Assembly: GCF_905171765.1 (NCBI RefSeq)
Contig: NC_053389.1
Location: forward strand, 400,444,645-400,508,644
Direction: 5' to 3'
DNA length: 64,000 bases
From: Bufo bufo
Lineage: Eukaryota; Chordata; Amphibia; Anura; Bufonidae
Below are positions 19,900-31,876 of this stretch, one piece after another. The notes beneath the pieces are model-generated. The model ran no database searches and was not told the DNA's origin. It worked only from the letters and a program-made list of their open reading frames with translations. The number at the start of each line of letters is the position of its first letter. Positions within the stretch are counted from its first letter, which is position 1. The position numbers were made by a program, and so were the translations under genes.

Positions 19900-20228
19900 G
19901 CTGGAGTACAACAATGGTTGGGTGAGGTCGGTATACATGTCTATTCTGCACAAGATATGGACAAGTCCTGTGGGATCCCTGCCTGGTTCATTTTAATGAA
20001 CGTGAGCTTGTCCACAGTGGCTGTGGACAGGCGACTGCGCTTCTCTTTGATAACCCCCTCCTGCCGTGCTAAACAAACGTTCAGACAATACACTGGCTGC
20101 AGGGCAGGCCAGCACCTCCAAGGCGTAAAAGGCAAGCTCAGGCCCAATTTGGAGACCCAGAAGTTGAAGGGGGCAGACCAATCAGTCAGTACGTGTAGGC
20201 ATGTGCACACATACTGCTCAACCATGTA
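19900..20228 (-). pseudogene. hAT transposase C-terminus remnant
   Basis: Minus-strand segments APFNFWVSKLG, the ALEVLACPAAS and LSERLFSTAGG motifs (in shifted frames) and KLTFIKMNQAGIPQDLS match the hAT dimerisation domain, which is intact at 28,954-29,769. Frameshifts break it. The copy is cut at about 20,228 by 18S-derived sequence. Confidence 0.8.
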
Positions 20229-20845
20229 GCATGTCCCCGTGATGGCCTTGATCCAATTGGATATCTTCTCTATAAACTTTTGATGTTCTTTCATGCGCTT
20301 ACCATGGTGATCACGGGTAACAGGGAATCAGGGTTCCATGCCGGAGAGGGAGCCTGAGAAAGGGATGCCACATCCAAGGTAGGTCAATGGCTGAAATGAA
20401 ATGTGATCGAGCGGAAATGTGGGACAAATTATTGAAGCAGAAGCATCAAAGTAAAGGAGGGGGCGCGCGGCAATTAGCCACTCCCGACTCGAGGAGGTTG
20501 TGACGATAAATAACAATATAGGACTTTAAGGATTTGGAAACGTTAGACAGGAGAGGCCCTGCTGCAGCTTTGTTGACTCTAGATAACTTCTGCCTGATCG
20601 CACATCCCCGTGACGTCCACAATCCAATTGGATATCTTCTAAATCAGCTTTCTATGTTCTTTTATGCGCCTACCATGGTGAACACGGGTAACGGCAAATC
20701 AGGGTTCCATGCCGGAGATGGAGGCTGAGAAAAGGTTACCACATCCAAGGGAGGTCAATGGCTGAAATGTAATCGAGCAGAAATGTGGGACAAGTTGTTA
20801 AAGCGGAAGGATCGAATAAAAGGACGAGGCCCGCGTCAATTAAAG
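20229..20845 (+). pseudogene. 18S rRNA-derived sequence, tandemly duplicated
   Basis: Two copies (about 20,229-20,540 and 20,545-20,845) match conserved 18S rRNA segments: taccatggtg.tcacgggtaac, gggaatcagggttc, ggagagggagcctgagaaa, ccacatccaagg, cactcccgactcg and gtgacgataaataacaat in copy A; gactctagataact and gatcgcacatccccgtg open copy B. Both carry the same foreign block of about 70 bp (tcaatggctgaaatg onward) at the same point, so they arose by duplication after that block was added. Not a functional rRNA gene. Confidence 0.85.
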
Positions 20846-21220
20846 ACGAATTTTCAAAATTTAAGTCCCTGTCACCTATGCAGAGCAGGGGTTTTTCATT
20901 GGCAAAAATGGGTTAATGTCACACACCAATGGAACAGACGATTTTTAAAAATTTCAGTCCCTATCAACTATGCAGAGCAGGGGTTTATTCACGGCAAAAC
21001 TGGGTTCATGTCACCCACCAATTGAACAGACGATTTTACAAAAATGAGTTCCCTGTCACCTATGCAGAGCAGGGGTTTGTATACGGCAAAAATGGTAAAA
21101 TGTCACCTGAGAGTGTAACAGACAATTTTTTTTAATTTAGGTCCCTCTCACCTATGCAGAGCAGGGGTTTATTCACGGCAAAAATTGTAAAATGTCACCC
21201 AAGAATGTAACAGACGCTTT
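20846..21220. repeat. hAT internal array, about 92-bp units (4 copies)
   Basis: Units contain ctatgcagagcaggggttta and aatgtcacccaccaat with gtaacagacg. The same unit type recurs at 26,280-26,820 and 28,290-28,690, always between N-terminal and C-terminal transposase remnants. Confidence 0.85.
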
Positions 21221-21859
21221 TGCACCCTGTTCCCTCTTTTGCTGTGCTGGTGCCTCTGTGTGATCACTGCTAGAGTTGAGCGAACCCGAACTGTAAAGTT
21301 GGGGTTCATACCGAACTTTAGGTTTTTCGGCACCCGGACCCGAACCCGAACATTTACGTAAAAGTTCGGGTTCAGTGTTCGGTGCTTACTTGGCGCTTTT
21401 TGAAAGGCTGCACAGCAGCCAATCAACAAGCGTCATACTACTTGCCCCAAAAGGCCATCACAGCCATGCCTACTATTGTCATGGCTGTGATTGGCCAACT
21501 GCAGCATGTGACCCAGCCTCACGTAGCGCTGCCCGTCACTCTGCTCGGATTAGTGTAGGGGGAGGCGCAGCGGCAGTCAGGGAGAGATCAGGGAGAAATA
21601 TTATGAAGAACTGCCTGTTTACTCAGTGATCTACATCAAATCTGATTTGTGGGTGCAGTGCACAATTTTTTATAAGCCTGCACAGAGCCAACTACTGCTG
21701 AAAACTACTGCTTTTTTTTACTTCAGTTTGTCAATATCAATACATAATCGGCAGCCATTTTATGCAACGATAATGCACCAGCACTATCTATCTGCATGTC
21801 TGCTAGTCCAGAAATACAGCGTTTTGCTTACTGTGCTTAAAAAAACATTTTTTTTCATA

Positions 21860-24800
21860 TAGTGCACATCTAGGATGAGACGTGCATAAGTCACATTTTG
21901 GCCACAAATAAAGCTTTTAGGATACTGTGGTGAAAAATCCCTCTGATATACTGCACATCTGGGATTACAAGTGCATAAGGGACTGTCACATTTAGGCCAC
22001 AAATGCTGTTATTAGGTTACTGTTGTTAAAAAAAAACTTTTTTTCATATACTGCACATCTAGGATTACACATGCATAAGTGACTGTCACATTTAGGCCAC
22101 AAATACGGCTATTAGGTTACTGTTGTTAAAAAAAAACTTTTTTTTCCCATATACTGCACATCTGTGATTACACGTGCATAGGTGACTGTCACATTTAGGC
22201 CACAAATACGGCTTTTAGGTTACTGTTGTTAAAAAAAACTTTTTTTCATATATTGCACATCTGTGATTACACGTGCATAGGTGACTGTCACATTTAGGCC
22301 ACAAATAAGGCTTTTAGGATACTGTGGTGAAAAAACCCTCTGATATAGTGCACATCTGTGATTACACGTGCATAGGTGACTGTCACATTTAGGCTGGGTT
22401 CACACCTGAGCGTATTCGATAAGCGCTTTTTACAGACGTTTTTATCGGGTGTTTTTGAGGCGTATTTTGGGGCGTTTTTGTATTTTGGAAACGCGCGTAG
22501 TACCCGCGTTTGTGTGATTAACCACAGAGGCATCCAATTAAAAACTGCAACAATACGCGCAACATTATAACCCAAAGAAGCTCCTGAACTTCTTGGGGCG
22601 TAGGACGTTTTACAGCATGTTCGTACGCGCTGTAAAACGCTCAGGTGAGAACCATGCCCATAGGGAAACATTGGTTTTTGCCTGTTGAGCGTTTTACAGC
22701 GCATAGGAACACGCTGTAAAACGCTCAGGTGTGAACCTAGCCTTAGGCCACAAATACGGCTATTAGGTTACTGTTGTTAAAAAAATCATTTTTTCATATA
22801 CTGCACATCTGTGATTACACGTGCATATGTGACTGTCACATTTAGGTCACAAATACGGCTATTAGGTTACTGTTGTTAAAAAAACACTTTTTTTTATATA
22901 CTGCACATCTGTGAATACATGTGCATAGGTGACTGTCACATTTAGGCCACAAATAAGGCTATTCGGACACTGTTGTAGAAATATTAATAGTTGTAATCTG
23001 CTCGTATCAAACTTTGTGTAAAAAAAATCGGTAAATCTCCTTTCCCTCAGCCGCAGTTAGAGCCAGACCCAGGTGTTACCATATTTTCATATACTACACA
23101 TCTGTGATTACACTTGCATAGGTGACTGTCACATTTAGGCCACAAATACGGCTATTAGGTTACTGTTGTTAAATGAAACCTTTTTTTCATATACTGCACA
23201 TCTGTAATTACACTTGTATAGGTGACTGTCACATTTAGGCCACAAATAAGGCTTTTAGGATACTGTGGTGAAAAAAACCCTTTTTTTCATATACTACACA
23301 TCTGTGATTACACTTGCATAGGTGACTGTCACATTTAGGCCACAAATACGGCTATTAGGTTACTGTTGTTAAAAAACAACTTTTTTTCATATATTGCACA
23401 TCTGTGATTACACGTGCATAGGTGACTGTCACATTTAGGCCACAAATACGGCTATTAGGTTACTGTTGTTAAACTAAACCTTTTTTTCATATACTGCACA
23501 TCTGTGATTACACTTGTATAGGTGACTGTCACATTTAGGCCACAAATAAGGCTTTTAGGATACTGTGTTGAAAAAAAACCTTTTTTTCATATACTACACA
23601 TCTGTGATTACACTTGCATAGGTGACTGTCACATTTAGGCCACAAATACGGCTATTTGGTTACTGTTGTTAAAAGAAACCTTTTTTTCATATACTGCACA
23701 TCTGTGATTACACTTGCATAGGTAACTGTCACATTTAGGCCACAAATAAGGCTTTTAGGATACTGTGGTGAAAAAAAAACTTTTTTTCATATACTGCACA
23801 TCTGTGATTACATTTGCATAGGTGACTGTCACATTTAGGCCACAAATACGGCTATTAGGATACTGTGGTGAAAAAAAACCTTTTTTTCATATACTACACA
23901 TCTGTGATTACACTTGTATAGGTGACTGTCACATTTAGGCCACAAATAAGGCTTTTAGGATACTGTGGTGAAAAAAAAAACTTTTTTTCATATACTACAC
24001 ATCTGCGATTACACTTGCGTAGGTGACTGTCACATTTAGGCCACAAATACGGCTATTAGGTTACTGCTGTTAAAAGAAACCTTTTTTTCATATACTGCAC
24101 ATCTGTGATTACACTTGCATAAGTAACTGTCACATTTAGGCCACAAATAAGGCTTTTAGGATACTGTGGTGAAAAAAAAACCTTTTTTTCATATACTGCA
24201 CATCTGTGATTACATTTGCATAGGTGACTGTCACATTTAGGCCACAAATACGGCTATTAGGATACTGTGGTGAAAAAAAACCTTTTTTTCATATACTACA
24301 CATCTGTGATTACACTTGTATAGGTGACTGTCACATTTAGGCCACAAATATGGCTTTTAGGATACTGTGGTAAAAAAAAAACTCTGATATAGTGCACATC
24401 TGTGATTACACGTGCATAGGTGACTGTCACATTTAGGCCACAAATACGGCTATTAGGTTATTGTTGTTAAAATACAACAACTTTTTTTCATATACTGCCC
24501 ATCTGTGATTACACTTGCATAGGTGACTGTCACATTTAGGCCACAAATAAGGCTTTTAGGATACTGTGGTAAAAAAAATCCTTTTTTTCATATTCTACAC
24601 ATCTGTGATTACACGTGCATAGGTGACTGTTACATTTAGGCCACAAATACGGCTATTAGGTTACTGTTGTTAAAAAAAAACCTTTTTTTCATATACTGCA
24701 CATCTGTGATTACACTTGCATAGGTGACTGTCACATTTAGGCCACAAATAAGGCTTTTAGGATACTGTGGTGAAAAATCCCTCTGATATACTGCACATCT

Positions 24801-24955
24801 GTGATTACACTTGCATAGGTGACTGTCACATTTAGACCACAAATAAGGCTTTTAGGATATTGTGGTGAAAAAAACCTTTTTTTTATATACAGCACATCTG
24901 TGATTACACGTGCATAGGTGACTGTCACATTTAGGCCACAAATATCGCTGTCATA
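21860..24955. repeat. Long tandem array of about 92-bp units with dimeric pattern
   Basis: Roughly 28 units containing gtgactgtcacatttaggcc, cacaaata, catatactgcacatctgtga and ttacac.tgcata. Two unit types, one with cggctattaggttactgttgtt and one with aggcttttaggatactgtggtg, alternate over much of 23.1-24.9 kb, giving a higher-order repeat of about 185 bp. A MITE (22,392-22,742) and an unrelated block of about 100 bp near 22,985 interrupt it. Short minus-strand frames here are periodic artefacts. Confidence 0.9.
22392..22742. mobile_element. MITE with exact TTA duplication inside the array
   Basis: Ends GGCTGGGTTCACACCTGAGCG and its mirror cgctcaggtgtgaacctagcc, flanked by tta at 22389-22391 and 22743-22745. 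Removing it restores the array unit (cacatttaggcc). Interior words gcgttttacagcg are palindromic. Non-coding. Confidence 0.9.
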
Positions 24956-25079
24956 TAGAGTTAAAAAAAAATAATAATTAGTGCAATACCCTACATCAGG
25001 GTTTATATTGGCGGTTAATTATTTTTAACATACCTAACCACTTTTTACTTTGCTTTGTGAACGCTAACTATAACTCAAA

Positions 25080-26209
25080 CAACTAATAAGGGACGCGGTC
25101 ATGGTCGTGGTGGTGGTGTTGCTGGAGCCTCTGGTGCAGGGAGAGGACATGGCCGTTCTGCTATAGGTACACGTCCTACTGAACCTACTACCTCAGGTCC
25201 CAGTAGCCGCCAGAATTTACAGCGATATTTGGTCGGGCCTAATGCCGTTCTAAGGATGGTAAGGCCTGAGCTAGTACAGGCGCTAGTCAATTGGGTGGCC
25301 GACAGTGGATCCATCATGTTCCCATTATCTCCCACCCAGTCTTCTGCGGAAAGCGCACAGGTGGCGCCTGAAACCCATGCCCATCAGTCTGTCACATCAC
25401 CCCCGTGCATATCGGGGAACTTATCTGAGCCTCAAGTCATGCAGCAGTCTCTTATGCTGTTTGAAGACTCTGCTGGCAGGGTTTCCCAAGGGCATCTACC
25501 TAGCCCTTCCCCAGGGGTGGAAGACATAGAATGCACTGACGCACAACCACTTATGTTTCCTGATGAGGACATGGGAATACCACCTCAGCACGTCTCTGAA
25601 AATGACGAAACATAGGTGCCAACTGCTGCGTCTTTCTGCAGTGTCCAGACCGAAAAGGAGGTCAGGGAGGAAGACTGGGTGGAAGACGATGCAGGGGACG
25701 ATGAGGTCCTAGACCCCACATGGAATGAAGGTCGTGCCACTGACTTTCAGAGTTCGGTGGAAGAGGCATTGATGAGACCGAGCCAACAGCGTAGCAAAAG
25801 CGGGAGCAGGGTGCAAAAGCAGAGCAGCCGTCGCCAAAACAGTTCGCCTGCTACTGGCCACCGTCACCAGGGACCGAGCACACCAAAGGCAGCTTCAAGG
25901 AGTTCCCTGGCATGGCACTTCTTCACACAATGTGCTGATGACAAGACTCGAGTGGTTTGCACGCTGTGCCAGCAAACAGAGGATGTGCCACCAACAACAC
26001 CACCCCAGTCACCAAACATCTCCATCATGTCACACGGAAGCATTCAGCTCTCCATCTCACAAACTTTGGAGAGAAAGCGTAAATTCCGACCTAGCCACAT
26101 TCGATCCTTAGCCCTGAATGCCAGCATTTCTAAACTACTGGCCTTTAAAATGCTGTCATTCTCTTGCCATGCTCTTAAGCACATTTTACTGACTTTTACA
26201 TCCCTCTAG
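25080..26209 (+). pseudogene. hAT transposase N-terminal region with truncated BED finger
   Basis: The frame from about 25,095 encodes a Gly/Arg-rich start, an acidic middle (DEDMGIPPQHVSENDE, then DWVEDDAGDDEVLDP) and a basic stretch. It then reads SSLAWHFFTQCADDKTRVVC, the first half of a BED zinc finger. An in-frame TAG lies at 25613-25615. After VVCTLCQQ the protein jumps to TEDVPP, losing the second half of the finger that is present in the related copy at about 31,100. It then runs into array-flanking sequence and stops at 26,209. BED fingers bind the transposon ends. Confidence 0.75.
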
Positions 26210-26279
26210 CCTTTTCAAGGACTATTTTAGAGCCATTTTAATGCAAAAAAGTGCCAATTTTAGTGCCCTAAATTGAGAA

Positions 26280-26825
26280 AATTCTTATTTTCAATTGTCG
26301 GGTGACATTTTACCATTTTTGTCGTATACAAACCCCTGCTGTGCCTGGGTGACAGGGGCTTAAATCTCTCAAAATCGTCTGTTCTATTGCTGGGTGACAT
26401 GAACCCCCTTTTGCCGTGAATGAACCCCTGCTGTGCCTGGGTGACAGGGGCCTAAATATCTCAAAATCCTCTGTTCTATTGCTGGGTGACATGAACCCCC
26501 TTTTGCCGTGAATGAACCCCTGCTGTGCCTGGGTGACAGGGGCCTAAATCTCTCAAAATCCTCTGTTCTATTGCTGGGTGACATGAACCCCCTTTTGCCG
26601 TGAATGAACCCCTGCTGTGCCTGGGTGACAGGGGCCTAAATCTCTCAAAATCCTCTGTTCTATTGCTGGGTGACATGAACCCCCTTTTGCCGTGAATGAA
26701 CCCCTGCTGTGCCTGGGTGACATGGGCCTTGTTCTCTCAAAATCCTCTGTTCTATTGCTGGGTGACATGAACCCCCTTTTGCCGTGAATGAACCCCTGCT
26801 CTGCATTGCTGACAGGGAACTAAAT
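26280..26825. repeat. hAT internal array, 92-bp units (about 6 copies)
   Basis: Nearly identical units contain gaacccctgctgtgcctggg, tgacaggggcctaaat, tcctctgttctattgctggg and tgacatgaacccccttttgc. Four overlapping 60-66 codon minus-strand frames (MSPSNRTEDFER...) repeat every 92 bp and are artefacts. The array replaces the deleted transposase core. Confidence 0.9.
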
Positions 26826-26845
26826 TTAGTGAAAACATCTGTTAC

Positions 26846-27230
26846 TGATCGGAAGATGCGCGACTACAAGCGCACGCTGCTGATGGCATTCCCACCTGAC
26901 AGCAGGGGCACAGTGGAAGCACAAGGCGAAGGCAGAGGAGGAGGAAGAGGTCGCCAACGCAGCTGGGGCACCGCCAGCATCTGAGAAGGCAGGGTTAGCA
27001 AAAGGCAGGGTTAACAAAATGTGGAAAAGCTTTGTCAGCCTTGGAGGTGCTGACCTGCCCTGCAGACAGTGTATAGTGTGAACGCGTGTTTAGCACGGCA
27101 GAGAGCATTATCACAGGCCGCAGCCAATGTGGACAAGCTTACGTTTATTAAAATGAACTAGGCATGGATCCCACAGGACTTGTCCGTACCTTGTGCAGAA
27201 TAGACATTTATACCAGCCTCAACCATCCAT
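26846..27230 (+). pseudogene. hAT transposase C-terminal remnant
   Basis: The plus frame reads MRDYKRTLLMAFPPDSRGTV and a Gly/Arg-rich tail ending GTASI, matching AFPPDIRGTVEAQGEG in the copy at 28,954-29,769. Beyond a gap, fragments of the C-terminal dimerisation region (around lacagacagtgtatagtgtg, then gtggacaagcttacgtttat) remain out of frame. Confidence 0.7.
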
Positions 27231-27722
27231 TGTTGTACTGAAGTGCACTTATTATTTGTTTTATTTTGTTATGTCCCAATATTTTGGGGGATACCCCAAT
27301 TTAAAAATAAAAAATAACACAAATCAGTGTTGGCTACCTATTCCTCCTTCACCGCCGCTTCCACCTACACCGCCACGTCAACCTACACCGCCACATCCAC
27401 CCATCCACCGCTTCCTCAACCACCTACTCCTAGATCCAGATTTTTATTTTTTCTGTATTTTATGTTATTTTAAGTCATTTTCCTATCCACATTGGTTTGC
27501 AGAACAATTGCCATGCTCTTAAGCACATTTTGATGCCTTTTGCAGCCCTCTAGCCCTTTCCAGGACTATTTTAGAGCCATTTTAGTGAACAAAAGTTCGG
27601 GTCCCCATTGACTTTAATGGGGTTCGGGTTCGGGGTCAAGTTCGGGTTCCGAACCCGAACTTTTTTTTTCAAGTTCGGCCGAACCTGCCGAACCCGAACA
27701 TCCAGGTGTCCGCTCAACTCTA

Positions 27723-28290
27723 ACCACCTCCTCTTCCTTCAAACTGCACACGTCACTCGCATGACCTTGATTGCATGTGGGGTCTAGTACCTCATCATCC
27801 TCCAAATCATCTTCCACCCACTCTTTACCCCTGCCCTCCTTGTCGGTCTGCAGACTGCAGAAAGCCGCAGCAGTTGGCACCTGTGTTTCGTCCTCATCAG
27901 AGACGTGCTTCGGTGTTCTTCCCATGTCCTCATCCTGAAACATAAGTGGTTGGGCATCAGCGCACTCAATCTCTTCCACTTCTGGTGCAGGGCTATGTGG
28001 ATGGCCCATGAAAATCCTGCCAGCAAAGTCATCAAAAAGCATAAGAGACTGCTGCATGACTTGGCGCTCAGACTGCTTGCCTGATTTTCAAGGGGGTGAG
28101 TTGAAATACAGATGGCCATGGGCTGTAGGTGCCAACTCTGATCTTTTAGCAGGGGACTGGGTGCGAGACAATGTGAAGGAGCTGGAGGCACTGTCAGCCA
28201 CCCAATCTACTATCGTCTGTACTTGTTCTGGCCTCACCATTTGTACTGTTCTATATGCAGTGTAGGCCACAAATGTACTTTCTAGCATAA
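27723..28290 (-). pseudogene. hAT transposase N-terminal acidic region
   Basis: Minus-strand frames encode QQSLMLFDDFAGRIF, EVEEIECADAQPLMFQDEDM and EWVEDDLEDDEVLDPTCN, direct counterparts of the region at 25,430-25,750. It continues upstream through MVRPEQVQTIVDWVADS. No BED finger is left on this side. It belongs to the outer composite hAT. Confidence 0.75.
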
Positions 28291-28690
28291 AAGATGAGCA
28301 TTTGTCACCTAACAATGTAACAGACGAATTAGTGAAATGCATTTCCTTGTCCATTTTGTAGAGCAGGGGTATATCACAGCCAAAAATTGGTGAATTTCAC
28401 CCGACAATGTAACAGACAAATTAGTGAAATATATTTCCCTGTCCACTAGGTAGAGCAGGGGTATATCACAGGCAAAAATTTGTGAATTTCATCCGACAAT
28501 GTAACAGACAAATTAGTGAAATGTATTTCCCTGTCCACTAGGTAGAGCTGGGGTATATCACAACCAAAAATTGGTGAATGTCTCCCAACAATGTAACAGA
28601 CGAATTAGTGAAATGTATTTCCCTTTCCACTATGTAGAGCAGGGGTATATCACAGCAAAAAAATTGGGATATGTCACCCAACATGTATCA
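28290..28690. repeat. hAT internal array, about 93-bp units (about 4 copies)
   Basis: Units contain caatgtaacagac, aattagtgaaatg, tatttccctgtccac and gtagagcaggggtatatcac. It joins the N-terminal remnant on its left to the 3' end of the next transposase copy on its right, so it marks the fusion point of two hAT copies. Confidence 0.85.
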
Positions 28691-28953
28691 GACAAATTAG
28701 GGAAATGACTTAAAATAACATAAAATACTTAAAAATAAAAATAAATTATCTTGATCTAGGAGGTGGAGGTCCATATGGAGTAGGAGGTTGAGTAGGCGGT
28801 GGTCGTAGCGGTGTAGGTGAAAGTGGCGGTGGAGGAGGAGGAGGTAGCCAACACTGGTTTTAATTACTCAAAAACTTTGGGAAATATAAAAAATACAACA
28901 AGGAGAAAGTGCGCTGGAGTATTAAAATAGCTGGGTAAGGCCGGTATACATGT

Positions 28954-31258
28954 CTATTCTGCACAAGGTACGGAGAAGTCCTGTGGGATCCTTGCCTGGT
29001 TCATTATAATGAACGTGAGCTTGTCCACATTGGCTGTGGACAGGCGGCTGCGCTTGTCTGTGATAACGCCCCCTGCCGTGCTAAACACACGTTCAGACAA
29101 TAAACTGGCTGCAGGGCAGGCCAGCACCTCCAAGGCGTAAAGGGGAAGCTCAGGCCATGTGCCCAATTTAGAGACCCAGAAGTTGAAGGGAGCAGACCCA
29201 TCATTCAGTACGTGTAGGCGTGTGGACACATACTGCTCCGCCGTGTTGCTTAAATGCTGCCTCCTGCTAAGATGTTCCATATCAGCTAGTAATGCTGGTT
29301 GTTGTGGCATGCTGACAAAGGTTTTCAACATTTTGGCCATGCTAACCCTGCCTTCTGAGGTGCTGGTGGTGCCCCAGCTGCGTTGGTGACCTCTACCTCC
29401 ACCTCTGCCTTCACCTTGTGCTTCCACTGTGCCCCTGATGTCAGGTGGGAATGCCATCAGCAGCGCGTCTACCAGCGTGCACTTGTATTTGCGCATCAGC
29501 TCCAGTGACGGAATTAAGGACGGTACGTTGTCCTTGTATCGGGGATCCAGCAGCGTGGCCACCCAATAATCAGCACAAGTTAGAATGTGGCCAACTCGGC
29601 GGTCATTGGGGAGACACTGCAGCATGTAATCGCTCATGTGTGCCAGGCTGCCCAGAGGCAACGACAAGCTGTCCTGTGTGGGAGATGTATTGTCTGTGTC
29701 CTCTGTATCCCCCAGCCACGTATCAGTGATGACCATGAGCTGGTTTGGGTGCCACCCTGCTGAGAACACGGTTCCTCCTCCTCCATCTCCTCCTCCTCAT
29801 CCTCCACCCCGTCATCCTCCAGAACTGTGCCCTGGATGGACAATTGTGTACTTTGAGTATGTTAGTGCAGGAACCTACCATCAGAGCCACTTGTGAATGA
29901 CTGGCCTGAAACCCTATGAAATGATCCCTCTTCTGTCTCCTCCTGTACCACATCCTCTTCCATCATCACCCGAAGCGTTTTTTCAAAGAGGCATGGAAGC
30001 GGGATAGTAACGCTGAGAACTGCGTCATCGGCACTAGCCATGTTGGTGGAGTTCTAGAAACAGCGCAACAAGGCACAAAGGTCTCGCATGGAGGCCCAGT
30101 CATTGGTGGTGAAGTGGTGCCGTTCCGCAGAGCGACTCACCCGTGCGTGCTGCAGCTGAAACTCAACTATCGCCTGCTGCTGCTCGCACAGTCTGGCCAG
30201 CATGTACCAGGTTCCACCTTGTGGGCATGACGCATATGAGGTGGTTAGCGGGAAGGCCGAAGTTACGCTGCAACGCTGACAGGCGAGCAGCAGCAGCTCT
30301 GACATATTGGGGTAATTTTTAAGGAATTTCTGCACCACCAAATTCCGCACATGCACCAGGCCTGCTGTTGTTGACCCCTGGCTGTGCTGAAGTTGGTGGT
30401 GAAGGTGTTACGCTGACCGGATGAGGAGGCGGTAGAGGATTGGGAAGCGGAGTAGGAGGAGGAAGCAACAGAAGGCAAAGAGAAACGCCCTGCAATCCTC
30501 AGTGGTGGAAGGACATGCGCCAAACTGCTATCCGCCTCAGGCCCAGCCGCCACTATATTTACCCAGTGTGCTGTTAGGGAGATATAACTTCCTTGACCGT
30601 GCTTACTGGTCCACGTATCCGTAGTTAGTTGGACTTTGCCACAGATGGCGTTGCGCAGTGCACACCTGATTATGTCCCCCACTTGGTTGTGCAGGGAAGG
30701 GATGGCTCGCCTGGAAAAGTAGAGGCGGCTGGGACCGATGTACTATGGGACAGCCACCGCCATTAGGCTTTTAAAACTGTGCGTCTCCACCAGACGGAAT
30801 GACAGCATTTCAAAAGCCAGTAATTTTGAAATGCTGGCATTCAGGGCCAGGGATCGCAGTTGGGTAGTGGGGTACTTCCTCTTTCGCTCAAGTGTTTAGG
30901 AGATAGACAGCTGAATGCTTCTATGGGACATTGTGGAGATGCTTGGTGACCCAGGTGATGGTGTTACTGGCACATCCTCTGTTTGAGGGGTGGCAGGCGC
31001 CACTGTCACTCCAGAGGAGATGAAGAGGCCGAGACTGCAGCAGAAGAGGAAGCAGGAGGAGCCAGAGACCTTTCTTGGTTTCTGAGGTCTACTCCACTGA
31101 TGCCTGGTCATGCAGGTTGTGCTCAGGGTTAAAACGTTTATGCCTCTCTTCAGGCTCTGATTGCACAGCAGGCAAACCACTCGTGTCTTGTCGTTAGCAC
31201 ATTGTCTGAAGAACTTCCACGCCAGGAAACTCCTTGGAGCTGGCTGTGGTGTGTTCAG
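28954..31258 (-). pseudogene. hAT transposase with BED finger, most complete copy
   Basis: In minus-strand order: a BED zinc finger region (VVCLLCNQSLKRG ... TTCMTRHQ, about 31,190-31,080), SHRSIQLSIS, the core LTTDTWTSKHGQGSYISLTA with the first catalytic Asp (about 30,640-30,560), VVQKFLKNYPNMSELL and HHFTTNDWASMRDLCALLR (30,356-30,054), then a clean 271-codon C-terminal frame (29,769-28,954) with CADYWVATLLDPRYKD and the dimerisation motif ALEVLACPAASLLSERVFST. Several frameshifts and stops separate these blocks. It is the source-type gene of which the neighbours are deletion derivatives. Confidence 0.85.
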
Positions 31259-31261
31259 TCC

Positions 31262-31575
31262 TGAAAGTGTTGTTTCCTTCTCAATGCACCTTGATTCCTT
31301 CCTTTGTCCCCAAAGACAGGCGCCTGGAGAACTTATCAGTCACACATGCAGTATGACGTCAGTAACAGTTCTGTTTATTCCTTACCATACAGGCCTTTAT
31401 ATACATCCATCCATACATACAAGAACAGCTACAGCTCTCATTACAATAATGCTGACTAGGAACAGTTCCTTATACAGACAGAAGGTCAATGTAAATATAG
31501 TCACCCTCTAATATGATGTCACCCAACCTCCTGTCCTTCATACATATCATACAGCTTATTCTATTTAACCCTTCA
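31262..31575 (-). repeat. LTR of ERV-1 (3' LTR for the minus-strand provirus)
   Basis: On the minus strand it runs TGAAGG...TTTCA (314 bp). It has a TATA box tgtatataaagg and a polyadenylation signal aataaa. It is preceded (minus strand) by a purine tract aagaggggat at about 31,585-31,576. By eye it differs from the partner at 39,230-39,543 at about 7 positions. Confidence 0.9.
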
Positions 31576-31601
31576 ATCCCCTCTTAAGTCATGAATACGA
31601 C

Positions 31602-31812
31602 TTATCTTCTTTCCTTCTTAGAGAGGTAAGTAGCATATGATTGTCCAGGGTCTGTGGGTTTTGGACACATTACACAAAACATCTGTATGAGGGAAGGGAT
31701 ACATTGGATACAACAACATATAACAATCAAGGAAGTAATTACAATTATAATACTGATCAATAATGTTCTTAACCAACTCAAATCCGGCAGCCAGCTCAAT
31801 AACCAGTCCCAC
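31602..31812 (-). pseudogene. ERV-1 env transmembrane subunit, C-terminal end
   Basis: Encodes a membrane-spanning run (LISIIIVITSLIVICCCIQC) followed by a short cytoplasmic tail ending SKKERR, as in retroviral TM proteins. The remainder of TM lies beyond a solo LTR inserted at 31,877-32,633. Confidence 0.75.
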
Positions 31813-31876
31813 TAAGAGGATGAATCAACATCTTTCCTGATATTATTAGCAATTTCATGTAAAGCTTGAATATGGG

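Larger units (their letters stand above)
21271..27722 (+). mobile_element. Nested hAT element, 6.45 kb, non-autonomous
   Basis: Ends TAGAGTTGAGCGAACC (21271) and ...CGCTCAACTCTA (27722). The flanking octamers atcactgc (21263-21270) and accacctc (27723-27730) differ from each other, but both are close to accaccgc at the matching spot of the related copy near 39,651, so they are a decayed target duplication. Layout: 5' end, long array (21.86-24.95 kb), N-terminal coding region, second array, short C-terminal remnant, 3' end. The transposase core is deleted. Confidence 0.75.

Noticed and set aside
20229..20845. Functional 18S rRNA gene
   Set aside because: Only an internal segment, duplicated, with a foreign 70-bp insert and no flanking rDNA.
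21850..24960. Regular repeats resembling a CRISPR array
   Set aside because: Units of about 92 bp are repeated as a whole without unique spacers, lie inside a hAT element and are in a vertebrate-type genome.
26310..26768. Four 60-66 codon minus-strand frames with similar sequence
   Set aside because: Shadows of a 92-bp tandem array.
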